A stretch of DNA of 64,000 nucleotides from Lithobates sylvaticus (taxonomy: Eukaryota; Chordata; Amphibia; Anura; Ranidae): NCBI GenBank assembly GCA_028564925.1, contig CM053030.1:375566945-375630944 (forward strand). The letters run 5' to 3'. A program made the translations under genes and the position numbers. Of the stretch, positions 1 through 10,871 are shown in pieces. The notes beneath the pieces are model-generated. The model did no database searches. It saw only the letters and a list, made by a program, of their open reading frames with translations, and was not told the origin of the DNA. Position 1 is the first letter of the stretch, and the number at the start of each line of letters is the position of its first letter.

Positions 1-429
1 GTTCATCACTCCTACATGACGACATCGCGGAGCTGGTGGATGTTGGAGATCTTGCGCTCCTCCACCTTCCATTTGAGGATGCCCAACAGATGCTCAATAG
101 GGTTTAGGTCTGGAGACATGCTTGGCCAGTCCATCACCTGTACCCTCAGCTTCTTTAGCAAGGCAGTGGTCATCTTGGAGGTGTGCTTGGGGTTGTTATT
201 ATGTTGGAATACTGCCCTGCGGCCCAGCCTCCGAAGGGAGGGGATCATGCTCTGCTTCAGTATCAGTCACAGTACATGTTGGCATTCATGGTTCCCTCAA
301 TGAACAAGCTTTACACTCACTACTTTACATTGTAGCAATGTGTAATTTCTTCAGTGTTGTCACATGAAAAGATATAATAAAATATTTACAAAAATGTGAG
401 GGGTGTACTCACTTTTGTGAGATACTGTA
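1..429 (-). mobile_element. Tc1-like DNA transposon relic, transposase C-terminal part and right terminal repeat
   Basis: The minus strand of 12-248 reads as the C-terminal catalytic part of a Tc1-family transposase (cut-and-paste integration at TA). It shows FQHNNNPKHTSK, the position of the family's second catalytic Asp (usually QDND), and MSPDLNPIEHL, which keeps the final Glu of the DD34E triad. The Asp is Asn here, so the protein would be inactive. The inverted terminal repeat lies at 391-429, reading inward as TACAGTATCTCACAAAAGTG, with TA at 428-429. The rest of the element lies outside the window to the left. Superfamily is certain from the motifs; I cannot name the subfamily. Confidence 0.9.
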
Positions 430-559
430 TGTCCATATCTGGTTAATGAATTCACCCAGGAAGATCCTGCCCCATTTACTTTTAGAGGCCGTGTCATTTT
501 GCATGAGTTAATGACAGTGCCTAATTATGTCAGCGGTTGGCTTGATTTTTTTTTTTATT

Positions 560-1080
560 TGACGGGCATTGGGCTTTATTCATCATCATTCACATAGAAA
601 GTGTCTAGTATCTGGGGGCCCACCATATATGTTAAAGGGGGCTTCCAGATTCTGATAGGCCCCTGCCCTCAGACCTACAACCAGTGAGCCTGGGTTGTGG
701 GGAAGAGGCTGTTGTCCTTATCAACATGAGGGGAATCTGCTTTAATAGGGGTTCCTAGCAAACTTGCGTGGTATGTTTCAGGAGGAGGCCACACACTTCA
801 CCCCCCCCCTTTCCTGGCCAGCCAGGCTGCATGTTTGGATCAGGATTTTGGTATTGATTTTGTAGGGGACCTCATCATTTTTATCCTTCGTCTTCATTCT
901 TTGTGTGGGGTTCCCCCTTAAAATCTACCCAAAGGGTCAGGTATGAATATTGGAACATTGGATATTGAATATTGGTAGGAATATCGGAAGTAGTATGCAT
1001 TTTTTTTTTTGCTTGGGGTCCCCTTAAAATCCTTACCAGTCCTGTAGGGACTAGTATGAATACTGGGGAGGGGCCCGGTG
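560..1080 (+). repeat. Diverged copy of the module found inside the 11479-15465 element
   Basis: The run GTTAAAGGGGGCTTCCAGAT at 631 and the following GATAGGCCCC, ACAACCAGTGAGCC, GTTGTGGGG and CTCATCAACATG-like blocks appear in the same order at 12024-12130 and twice more in that element. Further right, the GGGGTTCCCCCTTAAAATC block matches 12316-12340. The copy is much more diverged than those in the big element and has no terminal repeats that I can see. Confidence 0.7.
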
Positions 1081-1309
1081 GGGATGACTCATTGTTAGGA
1101 TTCCGGTGGATGCTGGCTTTCTAACAACCAGCTTAAGTGAAAGCTGTCACATTTAGCAGTGGGAGTAACACCTCCACTAAATGTTTCACTTCCTGCTGCA
1201 GCTAGAGACTTGGCCTGTCTAATTTACTACTACTACTACTAATAATAATAACACAAATTTAGTTTGGCTGTTTGCTGGTCCTCCAAATAAGCACAGTTAG
1301 GTTCAAACT

Positions 1310-1541
1310 TAAAATAGGAAAAGCTGGCAACTCCATGTTCACATCCAAATGTAAACGTTTATTGGTACATGTAAAAAGATACAAGGGCTGATGTGTTTCG
1401 GCACACTGCCTTGGTCACAGCAGTGGTGTGTTGTGACCAAGGCGGTGTGCCGAAATGCATCAGCCCTTGTATCTTTTTACATGTACCAATAAACGTTTAC
1501 ATTTGGATATGGACATGGAGTTACTGGCTTTTCCTATTTTG
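1310..1541. mobile_element. Foldback pair of retroelement tails with hammerhead-like cores (Penelope-like relic)
   Basis: Two arms of about 112 bases (1310-1421 and 1430-1541) are near-perfect reverse complements around an 8-base loop. Each arm, read outward from the loop, contains a CTG-TGA-like box, a short GGC/GCC stem, GAAA, then CATCAGCCC and finally ACCAATAAACG. That order resembles the hammerhead ribozyme core (CUGANGA, stem II, GAAA, cleavage site) carried by Penelope-like retroelements, followed by a polyadenylation-like tail. The first box is degenerate in both arms. Head-to-head truncated copies are a known insertion form of Penelope-like elements. The ribozyme assignment is inference; the foldback is directly visible. 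Confidence 0.6.
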
Positions 1542-1784
1542 ACTGTTGCCTAAATGCTGTCCAGAGGAGAACAGCCTAAGCACCCTAGCGTGGACTCTAC
1601 TTCTACTCAGGAGACTCTCTTGGTGAGAGCGCTACATTCCTTTTCATTCATTAGGTTCAAACTTAGATTTAGACTGAACCCACTTCATATCCCTAGTCAT
1701 CCTTTCCATCATACTTAGCGACACTTGCTTGACCAATTATTATTATTATTATGTATGCAATTTTACTGTCTGTTTCTTCTCTGT

Positions 1785-2050
1785 TAGGGCGGGTTCACAT
1801 TTGTGCCGCTGCGGTTTCCAGCATGGGGTCCGGTGCGTTCCTGTTCACCGGTTCAGGTGAAATTCAGGTCCGAAATTTTGCCTGAATTCGCACCTGAACC
1901 AGGCCCAAAAAACACACAGGATCCTTTTGAAATTCTCACTGCAGCTGCCCTGGACATGTGTGAACTGGCTCCATTGAGAGCCAGTAACACTCGCATGTCA
2001 TGCGAATTGGATGTGGTACATCCTATTTGCACATATGTGAACCTAGTCTA
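1785..2050. mobile_element. MITE-like repeat with GGGTTCACA ends
   Basis: The left end reads GGGCGGGTTCACATTTGTGC and the right end, reverse complemented, AGACTAGGTTCACATATGTGC, giving an imperfect terminal inverted repeat. The interior is GC-richer than the flanks. It is probably a non-autonomous DNA element. No target duplication is clear, so I do not assign a superfamily. Confidence 0.6.
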
Positions 2051-3164
2051 TAATACATCTTTGTGTTGTTCACTAAGCACAAAAAATAAATAAATCAGAA
2101 GGGATTATTTATTTGATTATATTTTCAAGATTGTGGGCCCCCAGACCTAACATTGATGGGCCCTCAGAACTCCACTTCAAGGGTAACATTCTGTATTCTG
2201 TTATGGAATGTCACAACATATTGGCGGGAGTTTGCACATTTACATAATTTATAAGGATCTTAAGCACTGAAGTATATATTAACTGCTCTTGAAATGCAAG
2301 GAAGGCAGTTTAAAGTGTTAAACAATGATATTCAGTAATATGCATATTTTAAAAAGAAATAGATTTTTACTTAGCCCTTGGTATGTAATACCAGTAACCA
2401 TACTGATCGTTGAACTTGATTTAGCTTTGTAAGAAAACTCTGAATTAATAAACATAAAAAGGCTAACTATCCACAAACGGGGCGGCATTAGAATAAGGTA
2501 ATTATTAATTATGAATCATTATAATTGCTTTGACCATGTAGTGCAGTGTAAGACTTATGTAATTACATTTTCAACCCAGAAGTCTTTGGAGGGCAGGCAG
2601 GAAGGAGTCTGTCATGGTTAATATACTGTATATAATTCAGTGTTCCTTTGAGAAAAATTGTGCTGCTCTGTGTATCTCAAGATGCCACAGGGTAATTAGT
2701 ACAGATGGTGCTGTGCAATCTGATGGAAAGAATAAATCCACCAGAAAACATCATTTTTATGTGTTAGGGTTGTGATTCTATCTGTCACAAAGAGAACTAA
2801 ACAATGAAGAGCTGGGCATAATGCAAGGAGACAGCAATATATGCTAAATCATGGAAGTCACTAACACATTACACTATGTTGATTTTACCCCTAGCTAATC
2901 CAGGCAGGGAATGCTATCAATGTTGTTTTAGCACTTGACTAAATATATCTATACTCACATAATGATACACATGCAGAATCACATAATGAAGCATAGAAAA
3001 CGTAAGCACAATTGTCTTTCATGTTTTTAGGTATACTTTATTTATAAGAACTTAAAATGCATTTTTTGAACATCAGCTCACTTTTACTACATCATAATAG
3101 TCCTTGTCCTTAATAGAACTCCTTCTAGAATGTATTTTTTTTTTGTCTTAAAATGCAGGAACTC
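2051..3164. other. AT-rich intergenic DNA, partly conserved-looking
   Basis: No gene or repeat signature was found. The stretch 2460-2960 has homeodomain-type motifs (GTAATTATTAATTATGAATC, GGGTAATTAGTAC) and no open frame, so it could hold an enhancer. A cross-species alignment would decide. The rest is ordinary AT-rich sequence. Confidence 0.35.
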
Positions 3165-3167
3165 TAA

Positions 3168-3591
3168 TGCCCCGTACACACAGTCGGAAATTCCGACGGA
3201 AAATGTCCTATCGGACCATGTTGTCGGAAAATCCGCACGTGTGTGGGCTCCATCTGACTTTTTCCGTCGGAATTTCCGACGGAAAAAATTTGAGATCCTG
3301 CTCTCAAATTTTCCGACAACAAAATCCGATCAGACTTTTTCCGATCGTGCGTAGAGAATTCCGACGGACAAAGTGCCACGCATGCTCAGATCAAATTATG
3401 AGACCAAAGCTATTGGCTAATAGCCTCTACGTAGTTCCGTCGTACGCAACGAACGTCACCACGTTCAGAATGATTGGATTTTCCAACAACTTTGTCCGAC
3501 CGTGTGTATGCAACACCAGTGTCGGACAAAATCCGTCGGAAAAAATCCGACGGATTTTGTGGTCGGAATTTCCGACCGTGTGTACGGAGCA
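3168..3591. mobile_element. PIF/Harbinger-type MITE, copy 1 (424 bp)
   Basis: The terminal inverted repeats read TGCCCCGTACACACAGTCGG and its near complement, followed inward by many short TCCGAC/GTCGGA palindromes. TAA flanks both sides (3165-3167 and 3592-3594), matching the TWA target preference of PIF/Harbinger elements. Four more copies are in this window. There is no transposase; open frames inside are palindrome artefacts. The interior retains GAGCATGCGTGGCAC-like sequence shared by copies 1-4. Confidence 0.8.
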
Positions 3592-3599
3592 TAAGGAGC

Positions 3600-4539
3600 A
3601 TGTACTTTTTCGGGGGCTTCCCTCACCTTGACTGGCTGGATCTCCAAAATTCCCTGCATTAATATTGACTTGCTAAACTGATTGACCTTCAACTTACAAG
3701 ACCAGAGAAAGGAGCAAGTATGAGTGGAAGTAAGTAAAGGAAGAAATGCTTATTTTTTTTAAATTTAGCAACAGCTGAGCTATTCAATTTTATTTTTTAA
3801 AATGGAGTTGCACTTTAATTTTATTGTTTACAGGTGTTAAATGGCCACTGTATATATAGTCATATAATAATATAGTAATATACTAAGTCTGTGCATTATT
3901 TTAGCTACTTTACATTCTCAGCTATGTAAGTAAAATTCTCCTGCTGAGTAGATATTGTGATATTTGACAGTATTCAAGCTTGAAATTTACTACTTCATAT
4001 CCCTAGTCATCCCTAGCTTTTTCACAAGGTCTTCTTTACTGCACGGTCGCATAGCCAGCTGAGATACTAGAAGATGCTGTCATCTCAGTAGCATGTATTC
4101 CTTGATTTGCAGGCAGCACTAGATTTAAAAAAATACCCAGGGGTTACCTTGCATTCACATGGCGCCCCTAGCTTGGCTCAAGCAGTGGATGGCCTTTTGC
4201 TAGATGTGGATCTAACATGCTTATACAAATAGGCCTTGACAAAGTAAAAAAATAAATAAAAATAGACACTCACTGAGTCCTATCGAACTTAGAAACCTGA
4301 TACAAGCAGGCAGTGTCCTTTATTAGCTATTCTTCAGATACAAACTTTTAACTGGCCAGAGGAGTTTGCAGCGATCTTCACCCAGCAATTAGTAACAGAA
4401 CACAATCAAACAGAAAGAATGTGTTCCCTGCATATACCCTGTTTAGGTATGGTGTCCCTTAAAGAAAAAAAATCTGTTTTGTGTTTTTTGTTGTATTTTT
4501 TTCAGAGAAAATTGTATTGTAATGCTACTGATCAAACAT
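3600..4539. other. Intergenic DNA without recognised features
   Basis: AT-rich sequence between the first Harbinger MITE and the 4540 foldback. I see no gene, terminal repeat or tandem array; a few T-runs only. Confidence 0.4.
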
Positions 4540-4941
4540 ATCCCAAACAGATGGGGACAAGGAAAGATGGGACTTACTGAAAAGCAATACACGTAGAGAA
4601 TCTCTAATCAAAACATTTATGTTTATTGGTATATACAAAACATGTAGATATGATAAAAACCTAGTACTAGACCAATCCTGGTTCAAATTGTCGACTAATC
4701 CAGATGGGCTAGTCAATGACAACCACAGAAAAGGGGGGACAAGACAACATGTAACAAGTAACAATAACAGAGTCCGGACACAAAAGAAATTTGTGTCAGC
4801 CTTGCCATTCACCAGTGTCAAGTATCCAGCAGTTGCTGAGTATGGCAAATTTTTTGATTAGAGATTTTTGGATTAGAGGCTCTCCATGTGTATTGCTTTT
4901 CATTAAGCTCCATCTTTCCTTGTCCCCATCTGTTTGGGATA
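4540..4941. mobile_element. Foldback element with about 75-bp terminal inverted repeats
   Basis: The left arm (4540-4611), starting ATCCCAAACAGATGGGGACA, recurs as its reverse complement at 4862-4941. The about 250-base middle includes TTTATTGGTATATAC, the complement of an ACCAATAAA-type tail like that at 1480-1500. It may be another inverted truncated retroelement pair, or simply a foldback MITE. No target duplication is obvious. Confidence 0.6.
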
Positions 4942-5049
4942 CTTTTTTATAATTGTTCTTTCGGGGGTTTAAATGCAATCACAAACCTTGATCTATAACA
5001 TCTACATGGTAAACAAGCCTCCCTTTTTTCATAATTATTATACTGATCA

Positions 5050-5450
5050 AACATGAATCAAAATAGTGTTAAACCTGTGAATTTACAGAGTTTAACGCCT
5101 AATTGAAAAGATCCTAATTGATCACGGGTTTGCATGTTGACCACGTTAATCCATCTTGCAGCAAAATACACTGGCTGCTTTGCAGACATTTTCTTGCATA
5201 ATATTTAGCAAACAATTAAGTGAACTGGATTAATTTGTGTGCTACAGATGAGATGCATACGCAATATTTATATGTTTGCATGGCGAAGGGCAAAAGTTGC
5301 TGCAATATCCTTTGATCAGGAGTGTACAGCTGTGTTAATGGACCTGGAAATGTTCCACCTTTTATTTGGCTCTAATTAAAAACAGAGCCCTTTCTATAAT
5401 GAGCAGTAATTTGAATTTCATATTTAGTTCACACTGTGTGAATCTATTTT
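5050..5450. promoter_or_regulatory. Candidate conserved non-coding element
   Basis: This non-repetitive stretch contains clustered developmental transcription-factor-like motifs: CCTTTGATCAGG (TCF/LEF-like), GGCTCTAATTAAAAACAG and repeated TTAATTTG/TTAAGT sites. There is no open frame and no match to the other repeats in the window. The look is that of vertebrate enhancer DNA in gene deserts, but that is an impression from composition, not an alignment. Confidence 0.3.
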
Positions 5451-6503
5451 TAATAGGAGGTCAACAAGTGTAGCAAGCGTTTACAGATGCAGAAGATGTC
5501 ATTGTGCATGTTTCAGTGAGTGGCAGATCACTAGCCCCTCCTCTCCTCAGTACACATATTGAATGCTTATTTGCTTGTTCACTGGCATACTCTGGACTTG
5601 CATGCAGCAGATGGTGTCATAATATTAAACTAGCATTGCTATTCAGTCATATGGTAATTTTGTGGCAGTCCTAAATGATGAATAAAGGTTACTAACATTC
5701 AGCTTCACAGAAACAAACAGATAATTAAAGCAGAAAGATACTTAAAAGTATCAAAAGGTTTTCTTAAGGCAGTGTTTCATATGAACAGTTTGCAGTGTTC
5801 ACAGATATTTTCAGTGCAAAGTATAAAGTGAACTTAATTTTTTTTGTCTAAAAGTAAAAAAAAAAAAAAAAATGATATTAACTACGATTACCTTGACTGA
5901 CATCATAAACAAAATGAAGGTACCTTCAACTTGGTACATTAGGTCTTAACTTAAATTTTTCCATTCCCCTATTTGTCCCCTTGTTGTAAAGTGTCCTTAA
6001 CACTAAAACACACCCTAACACCTGACATTACGACAACACTGTTAACCCTTAATATAAACACATAGCCCCCACCCTAACACTTAGCCTAAACCCCCAAATA
6101 ATAGTTCAACTCTGCTCCCTGAAGATTTAAAGTGTATGTCTAGCCCAAACTTTTTTTGGTTTTGTTTTGGATAGAGTAGGGATGGGTTAAAACCTTTATA
6201 AGGTTATTTTTTTGCTGTGTACTGCTGTGTAGAGTCCCTTAACTTTCCGTCCAGAGATGCAACAGGAAGTGAAAGGAAACCTCCCAAAGTGATAGGCACT
6301 CCCCTCTCAGACAAATATTGTATTTTCCCCAACTTTTTTCTCTTGGTAACAACAGTCACCAGTACAAATAGTGTTGATGGGTAAATCCCCTCCCCCCCCC
6401 CCCCTCAATGGGGACATGGGCAGCAATAGAAAATTCCGGGTCTAATCTTTCCCCACTTTATTCAAAACTAACAAACAAAAAACAAATACCTAGAGATACA
6501 CTT
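5451..6503. other. Intergenic DNA with low-complexity runs
   Basis: No gene found. Contains an A-run near 5855-5872, a C-run near 6389-6406, and a stretch at 6000-6110 of loosely repeated CCTAACAC-like words. The rest is AT-rich and unrecognised. Confidence 0.4.
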
Positions 6504-6506
6504 TAA

Positions 6507-6930
6507 AGCCCCATACACACGGTCGGATTTTCCGACGGAAAATGTCCTATCAGACAATGTTGTCGGAAATTCCGACCGTGTGTAGGCTCCATCGGACATT
6601 TTCCATCGGATTTTCCGACGGACAAAGTTTTATCTCCTGCTCTCAAATTTTCCGACAACAAAGTCCTATCGGCCTTTTTCCGATCGTGTGTAGCGAATTC
6701 CGATGGACAAAGTGCCACGCATGCTCAGATCACATTACAAGACCAAAGCTATTGGCTACTAGCCTCTACGTAGTCCTGTCGTAGGCAACAAACGTCACCA
6801 CGTTCAGAATGATCGGATTTTCTGACAACTTTGTCCGACCGTGTGTATGCAACATTAGTGTTGGACTAAATCCGTCAGAAAAAATCCGATGGATTTTGTG
6901 GTCGGATTTTCCGACTGTGTGTACGGGGCA
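6507..6930. mobile_element. PIF/Harbinger-type MITE, copy 2 (424 bp)
   Basis: Same family and orientation as the copy at 3168, with the same length. Left end AGCCCCATACACACGGTCGG; right end complement of TGCCCCGTACACACAGTCGG. TAA lies on both sides (6504-6506 and 6931-6933). The interior shares the GGTCGGATTTTCCGAC palindromes and the CACGCATGCTCAGATCA block. Confidence 0.8.
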
Positions 6931-6933
6931 TAA

Positions 6934-7539
6934 CACTTAATTTTTAACCAATACCTTAAAACGTAACCTTTCCCCACAACACTTAACAAGTCCTGTAAAA
7001 AACAAACTTGAACTTTAAGACATAAACCAAACTTCTTAGGTGCTCATTTTAACGCTAACCTAACTCTCAGCCCCAAACTAAACCCTTTATCTGTAAAGAC
7101 ACCTCATCCTGGACTGGAAGAAACCCCAACAAAGTGGCTAGAACTTTTGCTGTTCTTACCATCTTAGAGTCTCTCTGCCACCATAGTCTCCAGAGACTAT
7201 AATTGGCGTCTCTGCATGCCTCTGGAGAATACCCACCCCCACCCTATATAGGCTCCTTCCTGTTTGGGGGGAACTTGGGAGTCATTTAGATGCTGAGGTC
7301 TGGTGCTGTGGGACTCCAGGTCTCTTCCCTTGGATCTAGACCATAGATTGCAGGAATATTGGGTAAGTGTCTGATCTTTGTGCTATTGTAGTTATAGGAG
7401 ACCTATAAGGATGCTGGGTGTGTCCCTCAGTGCTGCCAGCCTAAGTGTTTTTTATTTGTGTTTCTGAATTGGGGAGTAGGGGTGCAGATTTTAATTAGGA
7501 GGGACTCAACACTAGGGGCTATAAATAGCAATGTGCTTT
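6934..7539. other. Intergenic DNA without recognised features
   Basis: Continues the CCTAACAC-type sequence seen just left of the MITE, which confirms the MITE inserted into it, then moderately GC-rich unique sequence around 7190-7400. No exon, promoter or repeat is evident. Confidence 0.35.
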
Positions 7540-7925
7540 TAGAGTATATCATTTATTAGGTTACCCATGTAATGTATAATTTCAGACCCCCCACATGTAT
7601 AGGTCTCATTGGAGTTTGGCCCTCCTATAAACCTGTGTCTGCGACCGGGAAGTGGAAGCAACTAGCTGTATGAAGACCGTATATGACTTTTGATCTTCCA
7701 TATGTTTCTGTATAGATTTTAAGGTATGTGGTAATAGAGTATTGAGCCACCATACTGAATGATAATATGTGACTGTTATTAATATATACATGATCTATTC
7801 TAGTGTATGACTGCACAATACTTTCCTGAGGAAGCTGATGTTCTGTTTTCAGTACATGTGTATTTTTTATGTCTTTTAAAAGATTTTATCTTGTACAATA
7901 AATATTTTTGATACTTTCTTATCCC
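7540..7925 (+). mobile_element. Probable Penelope-like retroelement tail with degenerate hammerhead box
   Basis: CTGAGGA at 7826-7832 matches the CUGANGA box of the hammerhead ribozyme. It is followed by an AGCTGA...TCAGT stem and then ACATGTG where GAAAC would be expected, so the second box is lost. Downstream is a TTGTACAATAAATATTTTTG tail. The order (box, stem, AATAAA-type tail) parallels 26943 and 59803. The upstream 280 bases are unassigned and are included because similar sequence precedes such cores. Confidence 0.4.
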
Positions 7926-8064
7926 TTTGGTACCCTTATGGTCTTTCAAATATAGTGGCTAGATTTTTTTTAATGATTTTCTCAGGATGAGGTACCGGGC
8001 CATTGTTGTCCAACAATTCAGGGCTCTTTTATGAGATCCCTCTTTTTTTTTCTTCTTTTCTTAA

Positions 8065-8330
8065 ACACATATTGGCCTAAATTGATGAAGAAATTGTTTT
8101 TTTTGTTGGATATTTATTAGCAAAAAGTAAAAAATATTGTTTTTTTTTTTTTTAAATTGTTGCTCTTTTTTTTGTTTCCAGTGCAAATACCACCAAAAGA
8201 AAACTCTGTTTGTGGGAAAAAAAGGACATACATTTTGTTTGGGTACAGCCTCACATGACAGTGAAATTGGTGTCTTATCTCAAAAAATGGCCTGGTGATT
8301 AAGGGGGGAAATCTTCCGGTCCTTAAGTGG
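8065..8330 (+). mobile_element. 3' part of a TTAA-flanked non-autonomous element
   Basis: The sequence ATACCACCAAAAGAAAACTC, then GGGTACAGC, AAAAATGGCCTGGT and the terminus CCTTAAGTGG followed by TTAA (8331-8334) is shared with the ends at 22184, 22986 and 46736. TTAA target sites are used by piggyBac and Kolobok elements. I cannot tell which, because no transposase is present. The 5' part is missing. Confidence 0.75.
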
Positions 8331-8339
8331 TTAATACAA

Positions 8340-9678
8340 ATTCTGTTCTCTGCAATCAGACTCTGTGTGTTTACTGCCACCGCACCACACTGCATCTACC
8401 CATAGGACCATGGCTACTATCTGTTACTGATTATCTCCCTTGAACCTGTGTTTTTTTTTACCACCCTGCAGCCAGACAGCTTGGCAGGAGCCAATTCTGG
8501 AACATACAGAACCTAAAGTGGAAGGCAAGTCAAAACATAACTAAGCCTAAATCTACTCTATTCTGAGCATATTCTATCTACCTCATAAAAGGAAAAATGC
8601 TTATACTTACATATTCTGAAGTCAATCTGGTCTGATCACATGTTGGGGTCCCAGCTTCAGTGTAGAGGTGGGGCAATCAACAGATGCCCCATGGTAATTC
8701 TATGGGTGACATCATCGCCTAGGCTCTGCAGCTGTTGTCTCTGTTCTCTCGTCTACACTGAAGCCAGTGCTGGGACCCAATCATGTGACTGGACCGAAGC
8801 AACTTTACAATTGGCAAGTGTAGGCAACTCACCTTTTACAGGGTAGATAGAATAGGCTTCGAATAGGGGTGGGAGTAGATTTAAGCATAGTTTTGATGTG
8901 CCTCCCACTGTAGGCTAGTAAAAACAAAGTAAAGTATAACATGTAGGAGAAATACTAGACCATAAACAATATATATGCTTTTCATGTTAACGTTAGAAAA
9001 TTGTTTAGGATTTCAAATGGGTTATGTTATTATGTGTTTATATTGCTCCAACATCTTCTGTAATGCTGTGCAATCTGAGGACAGGTCAGAGCTAAAACAT
9101 AAATTATATAAATGAAGACATGAAACCATAGGAAAAGCCTGCCACTATCAATCTACCTGATAGTGTGGGCTAGAATCAGGCAAGGAGCCTTTGGCCTTGG
9201 AGCTGAACACAACCAACTAGACCATTCATGGTAGAGACAGATTTCTGTTTGCCAAAGAAAGTGTGCCACGCAAAGTGTGCCATGGTGCCACATTTATTGG
9301 TGAGCATGAAAAGTAGGTGTTTGTAAAGTACATGATATATTGTGACATACGTTCCAGCATCAGCTTCCTGGCATCTATCAGTATTCAGTCATATGACATA
9401 TCAAAACATTTCAAAGCCATAAAGGAAATCGGTGCTTGAAGGCGTCACTCCATCAGATACTGTGAGCACAGAGCTCAAAATTGAGCTGATAGCTATAATA
9501 ATGTGCCCCATATTTCATTGACTGCAAGGTCTTGCTCTGATCAATATCTGAATGGTATCTCCATCCAGGGCCACCAGCCTAACATATTCATTCAGGGTCA
9601 CCAGCCTAACATATTTTATTAGTATTAGTACCTCTTAGTACTTCTTGCTCCCTGGCCTACTTCTCCCCTGCTAGAATT
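8340..9678. other. Intergenic DNA; short inverted repeat at 8650-8780
   Basis: No gene. The words GGGTCCCAGCTTCAGTGTAG near 8645 and its near complement near 8755-8775 form a foldback of about 40-base arms around a sequence with GGGTGACATCATCGCC, probably a MITE remnant. The remainder is unremarkable. Confidence 0.4.
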
Positions 9679-10380
9679 TATGCCAACCAGCCATAAAAGT
9701 ATGACCACCCACCATGTCATTATGACCACCTAATATTGGATTGGTCCCCCTTTTGATGCTAAAAAAGCCATGACCCATCAAGACATGGATTTCACTAGAC
9801 CGTTGAAAGTATGCTGTGGTATCTGGCACCAAGCTGTCAGTAGTAGATCCTTGAAACCACTGCTGGCTTGTCTCCTATCCATAGTGTATCTAGGTGCGAT
9901 CTCTTCCCCGGGTAAGCAACGCACATGCACCTGACCATCCACATGATGTAACAGAAAATGTGATTCATTTGACCAGGCCATGTTCTTGCATTGTTCCGTG
10001 GTCCAATTCTGATGCTCACATGAAGGTTATTCTATTGGATCATATCACATTGGCCAGTCTTCACTCCCCACATGCATCATTCATTTTCATTTCTTGGACC
10101 ACTTATGGTTGGTCCTGACTGCTGCAGATTGGGGACATTGCGCAAGAACTGAAGTCTTGGAGTTGCTCTGCTTCAGTAATCTAATCATTACAATTTTCAC
10201 CCTTGTTAAAGTTGCTTAAATTATTACGCTTGCCTATTTTTCTGCTTTCAACACATCAAATTTATTGACAACATGTTCATTTGATGCCTAATATATGCCC
10301 CACACTTTCAAATGCCATTAACATTTCAATGCTATTCAATTTACCTGTCAGGGGTCAAAGTGTTATAGCTGATCAGTGTA
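9679..10380 (-). mobile_element. Internally deleted Tc1-like transposon
   Basis: The right end TACACTGATCAGCTATAACA (read inward from 10380) and the left end near 9679 are the terminal repeats of a widespread Tc1-like family, with TA at both ends. The minus-strand reading 9778-9981 has SNESHFLLHHVDGQVHVRCL (around the first catalytic Asp, here Asn in the S-D-E-S motif) joined directly to LLTAWCQIPQHTFNGL, which lies near the C terminus. The central catalytic region is deleted, so the reading is a fusion produced by internal deletion. The N-terminal helix-turn-helix part is visible only as fragments to the right. Non-functional. Confidence 0.88.
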
Positions 10381-10642
10381 CTGTATATATAACTGCAGTT
10401 ACCATATTAGTTTGAATATAGAATACATCTGCATCTCCACTGTGGGAAAAACAACATTACAGAGATTAAATATGTATATGCTGATCTAGTAGGGCAATTT
10501 TTAGTTCAATTGTCTACACAGAGCTCACACCAGTGTTACTTTGATCATTGGAGAAATTAGACATATCATTGCTCAAGGCGAGTATAATCCACCAAATAAG
10601 AAGGGCTGGGTGCTGTATCCGGCTTGCAACTGTGAACATGTA

Positions 10643-10871
10643 GACCAAGTGAGAAAAATTAGCTGCACAACAGCATCTGTCCAACAAATTTATTGAAAGA
10701 CTGCCACCAGGACTAAAACAACGGACCAAGGGGTGACAATGTTTTTTTGAAGAAGCACAATGCATGTGTGAAACGTCGTCACCCCTTGGTCCGTTGTTTT
10801 AGTCCTGGTGGCAGTCTTTCAATAAACTTGTTGGACGGATGTTCGTGTGCAGCTAATTTTTCTCACTTGGT
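10643..10871. mobile_element. Foldback pair of retroelement tails around a hammerhead-like core
   Basis: Arms at 10643-10737 and 10778-10871 are near-perfect reverse complements of about 94 bases. Both include GACTGCCACCAGGACTAAAA or its complement and an AATAAA-type signal in the right arm. The 40-base loop carries the ribozyme-like core annotated separately. The form matches a Penelope-like insertion with an inverted partial copy; that assignment is inference. Confidence 0.65.
10747..10780 (+). ncRNA. Hammerhead ribozyme-like core (fossil)
   Basis: TTGAAGA, a GCACA/TGTGT stem with a short loop, GAAAC and then GTCGTC occur in the hammerhead order. A CUGANGA box, stem II, GAAA, a tiny stem III and a GUC cleavage site are the expected parts. 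The flanking ACCAAGGGGT and ACCCCTTGGT could form stem I. The first box is close to but not identical with consensus, so activity is doubtful. Hammerheads of this minimal form are known in Penelope-like elements of amphibians. Confidence 0.55.

Noticed and set aside
3167-3631. 154-codon frame through the first Harbinger MITE
   Set aside because: Other copies of the MITE do not keep the frame; it is a palindrome artefact.
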